A DNA stretch of 64,000 bases from Sphaeramia orbicularis (Eukaryota; Chordata; Actinopteri; Kurtiformes; Apogonidae): assembly GCF_902148855.1 (NCBI RefSeq), contig NC_043976.1, positions 19,566,166-19,630,165 of the forward strand, written 5' to 3'. Below, one piece after another: positions 33,901-46,127 of this stretch (its first letter is position 1; the number at the start of each line of letters is the position of its first letter). The notes under the pieces were generated by a model that did no database searches, was not told the DNA's origin, and was given only the letters and a program-made list of their open reading frames with translations. The position numbers and the translations under genes were made by a program.

Positions 33901-34913
33901 TTGTAGATGTTGAAATCCTCCAGTGGACAATGGTGTCAGCCCTCTGAGATAAACTTGCTCAGGTTGTCTTCACCCTCAACCTTAACACACCTGAGGTCAG
34001 GGAATTTAGACACAGGCCTTATCGGGGACGGCGTAATAAGTACCCAACAAGCCGGACAGATAAACCAGGAAAAGCAGATGGAAAAATAAAATGCAATCAA
34101 TCAGTGAGCGAGTTGGCCCCTAAAGCCCTTGGTATTGATTGACAAGGTCTGGATCTTGTTTGTGTGTTTAGATAAGACGAACGGTGCCCAAACATTTTGT
34201 ATATTCCCACTACTTGCAGGAATAGAGCACAGAGTGGATCATTCTTGCTGTTATGTGCTATGTGTGAAAGAAAATGCCACATATTTGTACCTAAAATATT
34301 ACCTCAACAACACATGCTTTCCCAGTAGAGTAGTGAGACAACCATCGTGCCTATACATCTACTGTAGGGCCTTTGTGTGTGGCGATCAGAGTGTCATGTG
34401 TGGCACTGACTCACGGAAGTTACTGATTGAAGGAACGAAGAGTAAACAGAGGAGGAGAGAAAGCAAGCAAAGGGAGGAGGGCAGAAAGACGAGGCATGTG
34501 GATAAAAGCCGCGGAGCACTATGAACCCTTAATCACACTGGTTTGACACACACAGATTGAGTCTGTCAGCTCAGCCAGCAGCTCAGAGCAGCTGTATCGA
34601 CCCGCGGTGTTACACATTAACCACACACACACACAGCACATGCACACAAACATACAAGGTAGATCACTGGACGTGGACAGAGACAGGCTTACACCACCAA
34701 ATGTTGCATAGCACGATACAATTTCACAGTTATCTGCTCTCACAGGACACATTCACCAAATCTCAGAAAAACAATATGATATAATTGTGTTATCTTATTA
34801 TCGTTTATACCATTTTTTCAGCCTTATTTCTTCAAGTGAGATGTTATGACTGTGACTGAACAAAGCACGGTTCTGTTGGTTTTATAAGCTGCCAATATTT
34901 CAGTGCAACTTAA

Positions 34914-35685
34914 CCCATAAAGACCCAAACAGCCACCGGCGACACAAACCATCGACAGTTATAAACTGTTTAATACCTGTGATCCACTAATCCTATCAAT
35001 CCGTGTAAATAATGGTGTAAAAATCCAGTTTGTTGTCTTTTCATGGTCATCAGATATCCTCCTGAGACCCAGCAATGCATCTGTGTCCTCTGTAGGGACA
35101 AAAGTTTCACAGTTTTACTTTAAAAAAAAAAGCTCTCCATTGCAAGGACAAATCATTAAAATAAAAATAAATAAATAAAAATAATTGAAAAAATGTGTCT
35201 GAAAAACTGTTGCATTATACAGTTTCCAATCAAGACAATTGTTTTAATGTAAAAAAGCTTAAAACTTTCACTTTCCTGGTCTTAGGTAGATATGACCCAT
35301 TTGGACATTCAGAGGCTCTGTAGTGAACGTGGAAAAACCATCATCTCCTACATTAATTCACCAGTAAACCCCATGGAGTTGGATCAATGACAGTGGACTG
35401 GACACACTTGGCTTATGTTCAGTTAATGATGTATTTTGCTGAAAAAGTCAATTTTTCTTAAGTTTTCTCTGTTTCTGATATAATAACTTTGAATTTACCC
35501 TGACTTTTCATGAATATCTATATGATCTGTGAATTAAATATGGGAAAAACATGATTTACACCGAAAAATGAAAAATACAGAGGATAATATTATAATTAAA
35601 AAAAGTTGGTGATAATCAGTTAAGAAAGGTAGAAACAGAAAAATAATTTGGGAAGTGCCACAAAGTAGCACTGGGTCTTTATGGG
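34914..35685 (+). mobile_element. piggyBac-like (TTAA) MITE, copy 2, carrying a nested insert
   Basis: It begins CCCATAAAGACCCAAACAGC and ends TGGGTCTTTATGGG, with TTAA on both sides (34910-34913 and 35686-35689). It is about 770 bp long because a separate 231-bp element sits at 35057-35287. No coding frame. Confidence 0.85.
35057..35287. mobile_element. small element nested in TTAA MITE copy 2
   Basis: It interrupts the conserved string CAGATATGACCC, which is whole in copy 3. AGATA is present on both sides (35052-35056 and 35288-35292), suggesting a short target duplication. The ends are roughly inverted: TCCTCCTGAGACCCAG and CTGGTCTTAGGT. Confidence 0.65.
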
Positions 35686-35689
35686 TTAA

Positions 35690-36130
35690 CCGTGACATCA
35701 TTTATGCTATGCAATGCTTGTGCAATGTCACCATAAATGTCACAACATTTATTTCTGTCCAGAGTTGTATAATTTTCACTGACATCTTGTCTTGACGATG
35801 GGAGTGTTGGTCCACTGTGTAAAGTCTTCTTCAGTACATACCAAAGATTCCCAATGGGGTTCAGGTTTGGAAGCTGTGGTGGCAAATCCATGTGTGAAAA
35901 TGATGCCTCATATTCCCTGAACCACTACTTTACAACTTGAACCTGATGAATCCTGGTGTGGTCAAACATTTATGCTCTCTGTCAAACTAATAGTTATTGA
36001 AGAAATGAGAAGCTACTCACTGCAACGGTTATTATTAAATAACTTGTTGCAGTTGAAACATTAAAATGATCTAATGGAAGACTCGTACCTGTTTGCTTAG
36101 TTAAATTAAGGGGGGGATTTTTTCCAACCA
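35690..36130 (-). mobile_element. Tc1/mariner-like transposon relic, second copy
   Basis: The minus strand at about 35855-35891 encodes PQLPNLNPIGNLWYVLK, close to the Tc1 transposase C-terminal motif PDLNPIENLW. The right portion (36050-36125) matches the relic at 8822-9315. It has decayed beyond function. It directly abuts the TTAA flank of MITE copy 2. Confidence 0.75.
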
Positions 36131-36249
36131 AGCATTATATAGTATGCATGATGTCTTTTCTAATAGAACAGGTATGTTTTCAATACTGTAACAGTACTAA
36201 ATGTGTACATTTGACTCTTCACTGAGAATGGTAAACATACTGCAATTAA

Positions 36250-36784
36250 CCCATAAAGACCCAAGCAGCCACTGGCAACCACAGCATCTACTGATGCAAA
36301 CTGTTAATACCTGTGGATCCATTAATTCTATCAATGCATGTAAATAATTGGTGTAAAATGCAGTTTGTCATCTTTTCATGGTCATCAGATATGACCCATT
36401 TGGACGTTCAGAGGCTCCGTAGTGAAGTAGAAACACCGTCATCTTCTACAACACTGATCACCAGTAAAACCCATGGATTGGATCAGTGACAGTGGATGGA
36501 CACACTTGTTTTTATGTTCAGTTTATGATATATTTTACTGAAAAGTCACTTTTTCTTCTGTTTTCTTTGTTTCTGATACAATAACCTTTGAATTATTCTG
36601 AGCTTTTATGAACATCTACATAATCAATGAATTAAATATAGAAAAATACATTATAAAAATGGAAAAACTCAAAGTAAAGAAGATAATATTACAATTAAAT
36701 TGTGATAAATCACTTAAGAAAGGTTAAATATAGGGGAAAAATAATTTGGGAGATGCCACTAAAGTAGCACTGGGTCTTAATGGG
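36250..36784 (+). mobile_element. piggyBac-like (TTAA) MITE, copy 3
   Basis: A cleaner, uninterrupted copy of about 535 bp. It starts CCCATAAAGACCCAAGCAGC and ends CTGGGTCTTAATGGG, with TTAA at 36246-36249 and 36785-36788. It serves as the reference for the family inside this window. Confidence 0.88.
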
Positions 36785-36814
36785 TTAATATGATGTTTTC
36801 GTACCTTAATGGTA

Positions 36815-36965
36815 TCCACTGTGTCACATCACCTATTTCCACACGTTAACACACACATTCACGCACCATTGGAAGCGACTGAGGATTGGTGTTTTGCTCA
36901 AGAACATTTCAGCATGTGAACAGGGGATGAGATTTAACCGCCAACCTTCTACTTTGTGGATGACC
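36815..36965. repeat. fish-type dispersed repeat fragment
   Basis: It contains ACACATTCACGCACCATTGG, then TTGCTCAAGAACATTTCAGC, then CCGCCAACCTTCTACTTTGT. This order is familiar from a very common fish interspersed repeat; the family name is not certain. Confidence 0.45.
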
Positions 36966-37381
36966 CATCTGCATCTATTATTTGATTTAAACTTAAAATC
37001 AAATATTCTACAGTAATTCCCATATCACTGTAGGTTAAAAAGTATTAAAAGTAAAGCCTATTAAAAAGGTTTCACTCCCTTGAATATTTTATTGATTTAT
37101 TGTTATAAAATGTCAATAATTTCTGACACAATTTGAGTTTCTCACTCTTTAATGTCAAATTGATTGCAAATTTCAATAAATCACAGCCAGAGTTGGTTTG
37201 TGAACACTTTTTACAGGCACTGTTTATAGAAATGAAGGTTGAGATTTTGAGTGTGAATGCATTTAACCCTCTGAAGAAGAATTAATAAAGAAGTCATCTT
37301 TTAGTCAACCATTAATATTAAATTGTAAGTAAATCACAGTTTAATACCAAATTTGCTATCAAGCAGAATGAGCCATATTAA

Positions 37382-37890
37382 CGCATAAAAACCCAGTGCT
37401 ACTTTTGTGGCAGTTCCCAAATTAATTTTTCTTTCAGTTTCTTTCTTAAGCAATTTATCACTATTTATTATAATATATCCTGAACATTTTGTGTTTTTTT
37501 CAGTGAAAAACATGTGTTTGCTGATATTTGATTCACTGATCAAAAGCTCAGATTAAAATTGAGGGTTATTATATCAAAACAGAGAAAACAGAAGAAAATT
37601 GACTTTTTCAGCAAAATATGTCAATAACCTTAACGTAAAAACAAGTGTCTCCACCCACTGTCATCTATATACACTCCATTGGTTTTACTGATGAATCAGT
37701 GTTGTAGAAGATTACAGTGTTTCACGTTCACTACGGAGCCTCTAAATGTCCCAATGGGTCATATCTGATGACAAACTGCATTTTACACCAATTATTTCCC
37801 TGTATTGATAGGATTAGTGGATCAACAGGTATTAAACAGTTCACATCAGTAGATGGTTTTGGTTGGTGGTGGATGTTTGGGTCTTATGGG
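37382..37890 (-). mobile_element. piggyBac-like (TTAA) MITE, copy 4, inverted
   Basis: It starts CGCATAAAAACCCAGTGCTA after TTAA (37378-37381) and ends GGGTCTTATGGG before TTAA (37891-37894). The internal sequence is the reverse complement of copies 1-3, so this is the opposite orientation. Confidence 0.82.
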
Positions 37891-37899
37891 TTAAAGAAC

Positions 37900-40100
37900 A
37901 TTTTCTCATCAATTATTTAATCAATACATTAAAATATGAAGTAGTAATGCACTGCAGTGAATGGTTGAGGTCGGGCCATGTTATCCATTCTGCATTTTGG
38001 GCAGGGACCTTGAGGTGACTTTGTATTAATGGCACTACATATAACCCAATTAAAAACCTTTTTGCGGTCAACAGAAAGGCAAAATACAGTCCCTTTTTGA
38101 TCTGATACCCCCACCGCCCCACTCTCCAACCCAACGGAGCCCTAAAATAGCAGTGGAATTCGGAGGACTATGACAGTTGCTGTGGGAGGAACTGATGAAC
38201 TTTGCGTTGTCTTTACGGGTAAGGGCCTACTGCTTCAACAGCTTACAAGTACTCAGCATCGATGCGTGACGGGGGCTCATGAGGTAAAGTTACACTCCAT
38301 GTTTAAGGATCCAGTGACCTGTTTTCCAAGGGATGAAGACATTTTATGACACTTGATCTTATATTCACACCAAACATCTGTTCCCAGGGATTTGTGACAT
38401 TCAGGCCTGGTCAGCAGTGGTAAATTTATATGACGGTAGGTGTCGTTATGTTGTATTTTAGCAAATTTGACCTTCTTGACATCACTTTTAATAGTATGAA
38501 ATAAAAACCGAGGATGTTCGGACTTGTGTAATTGAATAAAATCTATATTTCCATTTGAACTATGTTGTATTGATGTAAAAAGCAGCATAGAGTGGGGATA
38601 TGTCAGGTACGTATGTGCATTTCGCTTTATTCTTCACCTATTCTTGCGACTGTTATGTGTGCAAGGTGTGACTGAGTGTGCCCCCATGATTGTATGGGTT
38701 TGACAAAGGTACAAGGAAACCCACTGCATGCCAAACAGAGTACATGCTGTACTTGTGGTTTGATAGGTGGGGTGATAGAGTCTGAGCTGCCTGTGGTTAT
38801 CAGCGACAGAGGAGGCTCGGTCATACATGTGGATATTGGGCCAGCTGTATTGACAGCAGGGCCTGACAGCAGAGGGCGAGGCGGTGGAGGAGGAGGGGGA
38901 CCGGATGGGAGAGGAGGAGGCTGATAACCGTGTCAACTGACCTGGGCCTGCTTACCTGGAGCGTGGGAGGGCACTGAGGTAACGCCCAACAGGCTTTCAA
39001 TAGGGCTTATTCACAAAAGTCAGTCAAAGGTTTCACATGAGAGCATGACATGGGTGCAGAGTGTGATCTCCAATGTTTATCCAGGCAGATAGCATTATTG
39101 GATTGTCAGTGCGTCATTTGTACACCCCTGTTTTCTGTGTTGTTTCTTTTTTTTTTTAGTTTATTCCATAGGTAGAATACTGCAGATATATTAACCTAAA
39201 AACCTTTGAGATGCTGATTTTGTCTGTTTCAAAGGCTCTTACAGTCAGCTAATTTCTGACAACAATCAATCACACATATCAGCAAACAATATTGGAGGGT
39301 TGATAAGATGAAGATTAGAGCTGTAAATTCTGTCTATGTGTGTAATTAATGGAGACAGACAGTCGCCTCTCACATGCTTGTGTGCAACAGCAGATAGAGA
39401 CTCACACTGGCTGCAAGGAGCCGGGTGACACTTTTAAAGCCAGTATCAATCAATACAGAGGAGAGAGCCATGGGCATTTATAGTGTTTGAGTATCAGTGG
39501 GATCATTATTAAACCCAGGTCCATAGTTAAGTACAGGTGCCAGACTGATTCCTTACATTTATATGTTTTTAATCCATGAGTAACCCTGCTCTCTGAAAGA
39601 AAACTAAACATATCTGCAATCAATCAGTGCTTCCCTTTTTTTTTTTCTTTCCTTTTTTCATACAAAGACAAACCATTGCAAAACAACTCACAATTGACCC
39701 TTTCTATAAATGTGAAAGGAGTGAATTTTACCCAAAGGAACATTCTTGATAATTTCACAGCCATTTTACATTGTGTTTTAATGTTATATATGGCCGTGTC
39801 ACTTTTGGAAAAGAGACAAAAGAATGAAAGATATACTGTATTTTGCAATATGTGGAACAGGCAAACTAACAATGAAGATAAATCACTGTATTTTATGTCT
39901 GTGTAACTAAATATAGCTACATTGAATACTTCATTCAGGAGTGAAAAAAATTACTTTTTACTGTACTTTTCTAGTAAAAAGTATAGTCCAACACTACACA
40001 CATTTTACTTTACAATACTTAATAAATGACACAAAATATGAAAATCTCCATTTGGTTCTTCTTTTCTTGACATTTTTCAGTAAAACATACATAAAATACA
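37900..40100. other. gene-free DNA with one GC-rich patch
   Basis: Apart from the GC-rich patch at 38800-38960 with its CTCF-type motif, no exon, RNA gene or named repeat is supported. Confidence 0.35.
38866..38880 (+). promoter_or_regulatory. CTCF-type motif
   Basis: ACAGCAGAGGGCGAG fits the CTCF core variant CAGCAGAGGGCG. It lies in a locally GC-rich patch (38800-38960). Binding is inferred. Confidence 0.35.
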
Positions 40101-40109
40101 GTATCATAG

Positions 40110-40360
40110 CCTGGAAGGTTGGAGAAGCAGCTTGTGACTGAAAGGTATCCAGTTCAATTCCCCAGAAAAGCAGAGAAATTGTTGGCTCACGTGCCATTGA
40201 GCAAGGCACTTAACTCCTCATTTGCTCCCCAGGTGCCTGACATGGTAGCCCACTGCTCCTAGTCTACAGTGTGTGGTTTGTTGCTACATGTTCAGCTTAT
40301 GATGTGTTCAAGGCAGAGGATCAGTTTCAGTGTGTGTTGCACTTCTGCATGTAAAAAAAA
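40110..40360 (+). mobile_element. tRNA-derived SINE
   Basis: The head has tRNA-like promoter boxes: an A-box-like stretch near 40120-40135 and a B-box-like CAGTTCAATTCCC at 40150-40162. The body GCCATTGAGCAAGGCACTTA and the tail containing TGCTCCCCAGGTGCC are typical of teleost tRNA-SINEs. It ends in an A-run at about 40350-40362. The exact family is not assigned. Confidence 0.6.
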
Positions 40361-40742
40361 AAAACATACTGACAAATAGATTCTTAATTTGTGACCCAGA
40401 AAAACTTTTCTGTGACCCACCTGTGGGTCATAACCCAGTTTTTGGGAGTTAAGAGTGTCTCACTTTACCCAGAATAAACTGTAAATCAGCTTATGGTATC
40501 TTCAGTCTTTATGGTCCTGCAGTTCGCATGAACCACGTGAACAAAGGTCTGCAAGAACAACGTCTACTTTTAAAGCATTTCTTTTTCCACAAACATTTTG
40601 GTTTGAAGTGTGTGGTTAACAGATAAAACATTACATAATAATCAGTATTATTGTCAATGTCTGTTTTTAATATTGCCATCTTTCTAAAAACCATCATGTA
40701 CCATTGTGTTTATATTATCTATCTTTATCTTCTATATTATGT

Positions 40743-40777
40743 ATCTTTATCTATCTATCTATATATCTATCTATCTA

Positions 40778-40816
<39 letters not shown>

Positions 40817-40930
40817 ATCTCTATCTATCTATCTATCTATATCTATCTATCTATCTATCTATCTATATCTATCTATCTATCTATCTACTATCTATCTATC
40901 TCTATCTATCTATCTATCTATCTATCTATA
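40743..40930. repeat. (TATC)n microsatellite array
   Basis: Around 45 TATC units with a few interruptions. Three overlapping open frames of Tyr/Leu/Ser/Ile repeats across it are artefacts. Confidence 0.95.
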
Positions 40931-41059
40931 CTATTATATTATCTGTATATTCTAATCTTATATGACCTTGTCATGTCATGTCATATACTTTTTTGTATTG
41001 GGGCTTCTGTATGTGTACAAAATAACAACAGAGTGAAATAACATAGTGTGCTGCACACT

Positions 41060-41240
41060 TTTAATACCCCTTGGCTAAATTGTCTTTGTGTGGAATTGTT
41101 TTTTAGCTACCTCTGTTTTTGGTTTAGTATATGCTCTCTTTTATGTCAAGCCTGACTGGACTGTTCTGAAGAGCACCTTGAATTTTGTCATGTTGATGCC
41201 TTGTGCTAATTTGATGACAATAAAGTTTCTATCTATCTAA
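41060..41240 (+). mobile_element. possible non-LTR retrotransposon 3' tail
   Basis: It ends GATGACAATAAAGTTTCTAT followed by a short CTAT repeat, the style of fish LINE or SINE 3' tails. The upstream body could not be identified. The TATC array at 40743 may descend from a similar tail. Confidence 0.4.
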
Positions 41241-41289
41241 AACTTATTACATACATATTTATATTGAAAGTACTCAAATACTATAACTG

Positions 41290-41510
41290 CACAAGGCACA
41301 AGGCCATTTGACCTTGAAAAAGTAGGTCAAGGTCACCTATTTTCAATAGACTTCTGCTTCATGCCAAGATGACTCAATAGTATAAATTTGGTGCTGATAT
41401 CCTAATGCGTTCTTCAGATAATTCAATATTGTTGAACAGGCAGACAGACAGACGACAAAATGATTACAATTACCCTTCGGCCAGATGTTGGCCGAGGGGT
41501 AAAAATGGAA
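41290..41510. repeat. dispersed repeat with palindromic end
   Basis: It contains GACCTTGAAAAAGTAGGTCA and ends in a hairpin, TTACCCTTCGGCC...GGCCGAGGGGTAA (41471-41503). The pattern recurs in fish genomes, but I cannot name the family. Confidence 0.4.
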
Positions 41511-41849
41511 TTTCCCCCACTGAGGAACTAGTAAAGGCATTTCCATTCCACATTTTCATGATGCAAACATACATTGACTTGACATATTGATAATATTTTA
41601 ATATAAATATATAAGAGCTGTCTAGAATATTTCAGTTGTTATGGTGAAAGTGTTTACATGCCACATTTAAATATTTTCAGTAAAGCTTTATCCCTTGGGT
41701 AGAACACCCCTATCTTGGTTCTAGTTGGTACAGTCCAATCAGGTAAAAGGATCTCAGGTGAGTTGCTGGTTGTGGGTCAGTAAGTGTCCTGCTTCTTTAT
41801 GTCTTTAAGTGTGTGATTAAAACACCACATCTGACATTTCTTATTAAAG

Positions 41850-43722
41850 ATGGGGGAGAGGTTGCCAAGTCAAAAAAGCTATCTTTGCTCTTTTTTTGAT
41901 TGTAAAGCTAAATTCACCAAGTCATGGAAGTTAGAGGCTCATCTTTGCAACACACAGGACTGGTAAGTGGATCTGGATCTAAAAATATGTGACAACTAAA
42001 AATCAAAATACAAGCCTCACAGCAGCTGAAATTGTTTGCTTGATGATTAACATTTGCCAGCTGTTGCTGAGTTTATCTGAAAATATCTCTTAATCTCAGA
42101 AACCATTCTCCTGTGAGATCTGTGACAAAAGCTTTTGTACTCGCTACCAACTCACCAGACATGAGCTCAGCCACAGTGGAGAAAAGCCACACAAGTAAGA
42201 CACTGTTGCCTGTTTTTTGATGTTGAGGGGTGTTGACGTTTGATTGGACTGTAAAACGCTCTGTGATCTTCAGGTGTCTGGCGGAAGGATGCACTGAGGC
42301 CTTTGTTACAAATGTCAGCATGAAGAACCATATGGCCCGAGTTCACCAGCACCAGGAAAAGCACTACAGAGTAGAAGAATTCAAAGTCTATTTTTTTGTT
42401 TCATTTTTCTCATAAGCATGTTGATGCAGAAATGCACTGTCTTGCTCTCTTTCAGTGTAACTATAAAGGTTGTGGAAAGGATTTCAACAAGAGAAACCAG
42501 CTCAGTGCCCATATGTATGAGCACAATCAGCTTCTGCCTTTCCAGTGAGTGGTAATATATCTGGGACACTGGGAGCATGGATTTTTAGCTTTTTGTTGGA
42601 GTCTAAAATTAAAACATTTTTTTGTGTAGCTGTAAGTTCAGTGGCTGTGAAAAAGAATTCCCCACTCATGGAAAACTGAGGCATCATGAGAAGATGCATC
42701 AGGGTGAGTTAGCTGAAGCCAGAACACACTTAATTTTAATGTGTGTCTAATAAAATCTATCCTTCTGCAGGTTACCCTTGTGAGGAAGACGGGTGTCCTT
42801 TTCAAGGAAAGACGTGGACAGAATACCAGAAACACAGAAGAGTACACAAAGGTAAAGGGGCATGTTATGTGTTGGATATCTGTTTTTTGTTTTGTTTTTA
42901 AAACCCCATCCAGTCACCAACCTCAACTGTACATGAAGCTAAATTGTGACCCCCTTGTTCTCAGTCAAGTTGTCATGTGGCGAGTGCAAAAAGCGCTTTA
43001 ACAACAGCTGGTTCTTGCACCAACATTCGCTGCACGTCCACTCTGGGGAGAAGAAGATGTTGTCATGCCCCAAAGTGGGCTGTGACAAAAAGTTCACTCA
43101 TGGCTTCAACTTGGATAGTCACATTCTAGGAGATCACGAGGGAAAGAAGCCCTTCATCTGTGCCCATGACGGGTGGGAGCAGCTTCGCCATGCTGGTAAA
43201 GCATAAACTCAAAGAATCACATTAACCAAATTCAGCACTTTTTCCTCAAGTTGGTTTTTGCTTTTCTACCTCAACATGCACATGTCCATTGTTACCTCTT
43301 AGAAAAATCCAGTGGAAAACCCTTTTTCTGAACTAAATGGTGGCACTCTTAAGAAAATAAATGACACAGGCTATCACACTATAGTTTTACACAGCTAGAA
43401 GTACTTGGACTTCAGATGTAGGTTAATTGCTGATGAGGTGTGTGTTAATCAGGAGAGCCTGTGGCGACATGGAGTGGTGCATGACCCAGAGAGGAAAAAG
43501 GTGAAGGTAGGTGACATTAGTCAGCCTTTCCTCTTTCTACTTCCTTTACTCTGTATATTTATTTCGTATTTTACATCTGCTTGCTTCCAGAAACTGCACC
43601 CTAAAAAGAACCAGCCCTGGCATTTGGCGAATCGGGCCCGACTGAGAGCTGCAGCCAAACAAGTAGAAACTCAGCTGGCCGAAAAGCTGCAGAACACCAG
43701 TTTAAAGGACACCAAATCTTGA
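41850..43722 (+). CDS. gtf3a: Transcription factor IIIA, nine C2H2 zinc fingers, nine exons
   Basis: TFIIIA binds the internal control region of 5S rRNA genes to start Pol III transcription, and also binds 5S RNA. Exons: 41850-41962, 42100-42194, 42274-42370, 42456-42544, 42630-42703, 42771-42851, 42965-43195, 43453-43506 and 43591-43722. The start MGERLPSQK matches TFIIIA orthologues. Nine C2H2 fingers follow, from YLCSFFDC (finger 1) to FICAHDG...LWRHGVVH (finger 9), then a basic tail ([12 protein letters not shown]) ending DTKS. One A appears to be missing in exon 1 near 41950 (finger 1, LCKHTG). About two bases are missing near 43173-43176 (finger 9, DGCGSSFAM). With these restored it is about 322 aa and all intron phases agree. 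The poly(A) signal is at 43808-43813. The sequence is divergent, as usual for TFIIIA. Confidence 0.92.
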
Positions 43723-43958
43723 GGCTGGATTATAAATATATGGCTGAGATGTGTTTATTAAAGGTGACGCACATAGCTGTATTTTTGTTTCCTTTTTGTT
43801 TTTGGAAAATAAAGCATCTTTATTTCAGCATGAAAACTAACTTAAGTGGAAAAGCAGAATGTAGAGCCTTGACTCCTCTGAAGGAAATGTTTATTAAACA
43901 AACAGAACACACATTCACACATGTATAAAACTCCAGCTGATGGGACAGCTGGTTGTCA

Positions 43959-43971
43959 NNNNNNNNNNNNN
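43959..43971. other. assembly gap
   Basis: A run of 13 N bases, 236 bases after the gtf3a stop. The true distance is unknown. Confidence 1.
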
Positions 43972-44423
43972 GTATTAAGTAAACAGGCTAATTGCATTAA
44001 TTATTAAGTAGGAGTATGTGCCTGCTTTACAACTGTCTCTGCAATTTCAGAAGCCTTATTTGTAGAAATGAATCCACATTAACAGATCACATGGTCATTC
44101 TTCCTGTTTACTGATAACCACAAGTAAGTACTATTATATTCAATTTAAACTTGTAAATTGAGCCAGACAGCCCTGCCCTGTCTGCCCTGTTGGATAAACG
44201 GTTAACACAATGCATCACAGTTGATGCTTCTATGTCCATCCACTGAATTACGAGTTTAGACTAGGTATCCACAAATCATATACAGCTTCTTAGGTGAAAC
44301 TTTGGTTTACTGAAGGTTGTCTTTCTTTATTTCTTCTGTAAACAAAGTGTGAAAACTTAATATAGTTGTAGTGTAATGCAATGTATGGTCTTTGTACATT
44401 AATATGCAACGTTTGTATAGTTA

Positions 44424-44634
44424 CCTCCGCCAAGGAGGTTATGTTTTTGCCAGGGTTTGTTTGTCTGTTTGTTTGTCTGTCCGTTAGTGTGCAACATAAC
44501 TCAAAAAGTTATGGACAGATTTTGATGAAATTTTCAGGGTTTGTTGGAAATGGGATAAGGAAGAAATGATTAACTTTTGGAGATCGGGGTGGGGGGGCCC
44601 ACGGGGGGGGCCCACTGATCAGCCTTGGCGGAGG
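44424..44634. mobile_element. short MITE-like repeat with CCTCCGCCAAGG ends
   Basis: CCTCCGCCAAGG at 44424-44435 and CCTTGGCGGAGG at 44623-44634 are perfect inverted repeats. The body (GTTATGTTTTTGCCAGGG, AGTTATGGACAGATTTTGAT) is a very common fish repeat. No target duplication was clear. Confidence 0.6.
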
Positions 44635-46127
44635 TCTGCGCTCTCCGAGTGCTTCTAGTTGAAGATTGTAATGTCAAAAAATCACCCTCTAATATGCAGC
44701 CACAGTATAGGGATATTCCAAACCATTCCACAAAGTGTCTGCTTGAGGCAGAGAGCAAGGGTCAAAGTCTGCCCAAGCACTATGATAATAGCAGTGTATC
44801 TCTTATCTCTCTATCGCTGACCACGCTATTACCTTCCTAACAGGGCTATAAGTCACAATCACAGCTCAGGTCTCCACACAGTCAATGGCACTGAGGTCAT
44901 ACACGATAGTAGGTGGTTGTATGGAAATGATTACAGATGATTCAAGGTTAAAGGTAGTGAAGGGCAGTGCCCAGTCCATTTTCTACAGTCATCTTTTATA
45001 CTTCTGTCACCTAGCACAAGCAGCCTGTTCTTATAAACACATTTATTCTCTTCTTGTCTTTATCATGAGGTTCCTGCTTTTATGTGACGTTATGTTATTT
45101 TGTTGTAGAGCTGTTTACCCCATTACCAGCACCCCTGAGCGCTCTGTCTACTTTTTAACCCATTTAGACTCTTTTCTTTGCACTTGTGATCAATATTGGC
45201 TTTCTCAGCAACTCACTATAACTCTGATTCATTTTTGTGCAGATCAATGCTTCAGTTACTCATCTCTGATGGAAAAGAGAAGCAGTCACCTCCGTAATTC
45301 ATTAGCGATGCGCCAATGATGAGTCAGCAACACTCCCCAGCAGAGCACAGTCAGGTCAATTACACATGAAGCGCCCAGGCTAGCAGGACAGGTACCATAG
45401 GACTGATGACCTGCAGCCAGAACAGGTAAGACTAGACTGATCCTTCCTCAACAAACACTCTGATCTCATACTACCAGCTACTCACATGGATGGAGAACCT
45501 TGAACATTAAAAACAGCACCATGGATCAACTAGTCAGAAAACAACCTGGCATTTTGCAGAAAGGCTTAGAAGCATCTATGGCATTAGTAGACACCAAACA
45601 AACTATACACAGTGGATAGATGAAATAACTTGAGTTATGTGTATTGAAATTGCAGACATTTATATTCATTATACATGTCATCCAGACGAGATGTCTCTCA
45701 TTACAGGGTTTGTAATATCTTAACTCTCTCCACTAAACTTAGTGTTTTGGGGCAAACCCAAGCTGCCATGGCCTAGTGCCAAACTTTCACTGTTAAAAGC
45801 AGACTAGGCTACTAAATAATGGATAAAGATGGGCTGCATAATTTATCTACATTTTCCAGTATGGCAGAGCATATTTCACCAGACACTCTGCCTTGGTGTT
45901 GTGGCTCAGCCTTCACTCAAACAGCTCACATGTCAGCCTCTATCACAGCATCTTGCTCTGTGACTGTCAGTTAGCAGGACTGCCAGAATTGTGTTTCAGA
46001 CACAAACATAGCTTTGGTGATGCTTACACATTTAGTCTGGCTGTGCTAATAATGAGGCTCTATGTACATAACAAGCTGCTCATAAAAGAAAAAGCTACTG
46101 ATCATCCCAACTGTTATAGTACAATAC

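Noticed and set aside
40110-40165. A functional tRNA gene
   Set aside because: Only the A and B boxes are tRNA-like; there is no full cloverleaf, and a SINE body follows.
40651-41041. Three overlapping Tyr/Leu/Ser/Ile-rich frames
   Set aside because: They are translations of the TATC microsatellite.
45290-45421. A possible further minus-strand exon
   Set aside because: The segment is open and has an acceptor-like CTGGCTGCAG, but the donor is weak and the sequence is not convincing, so it was not added to the gene.
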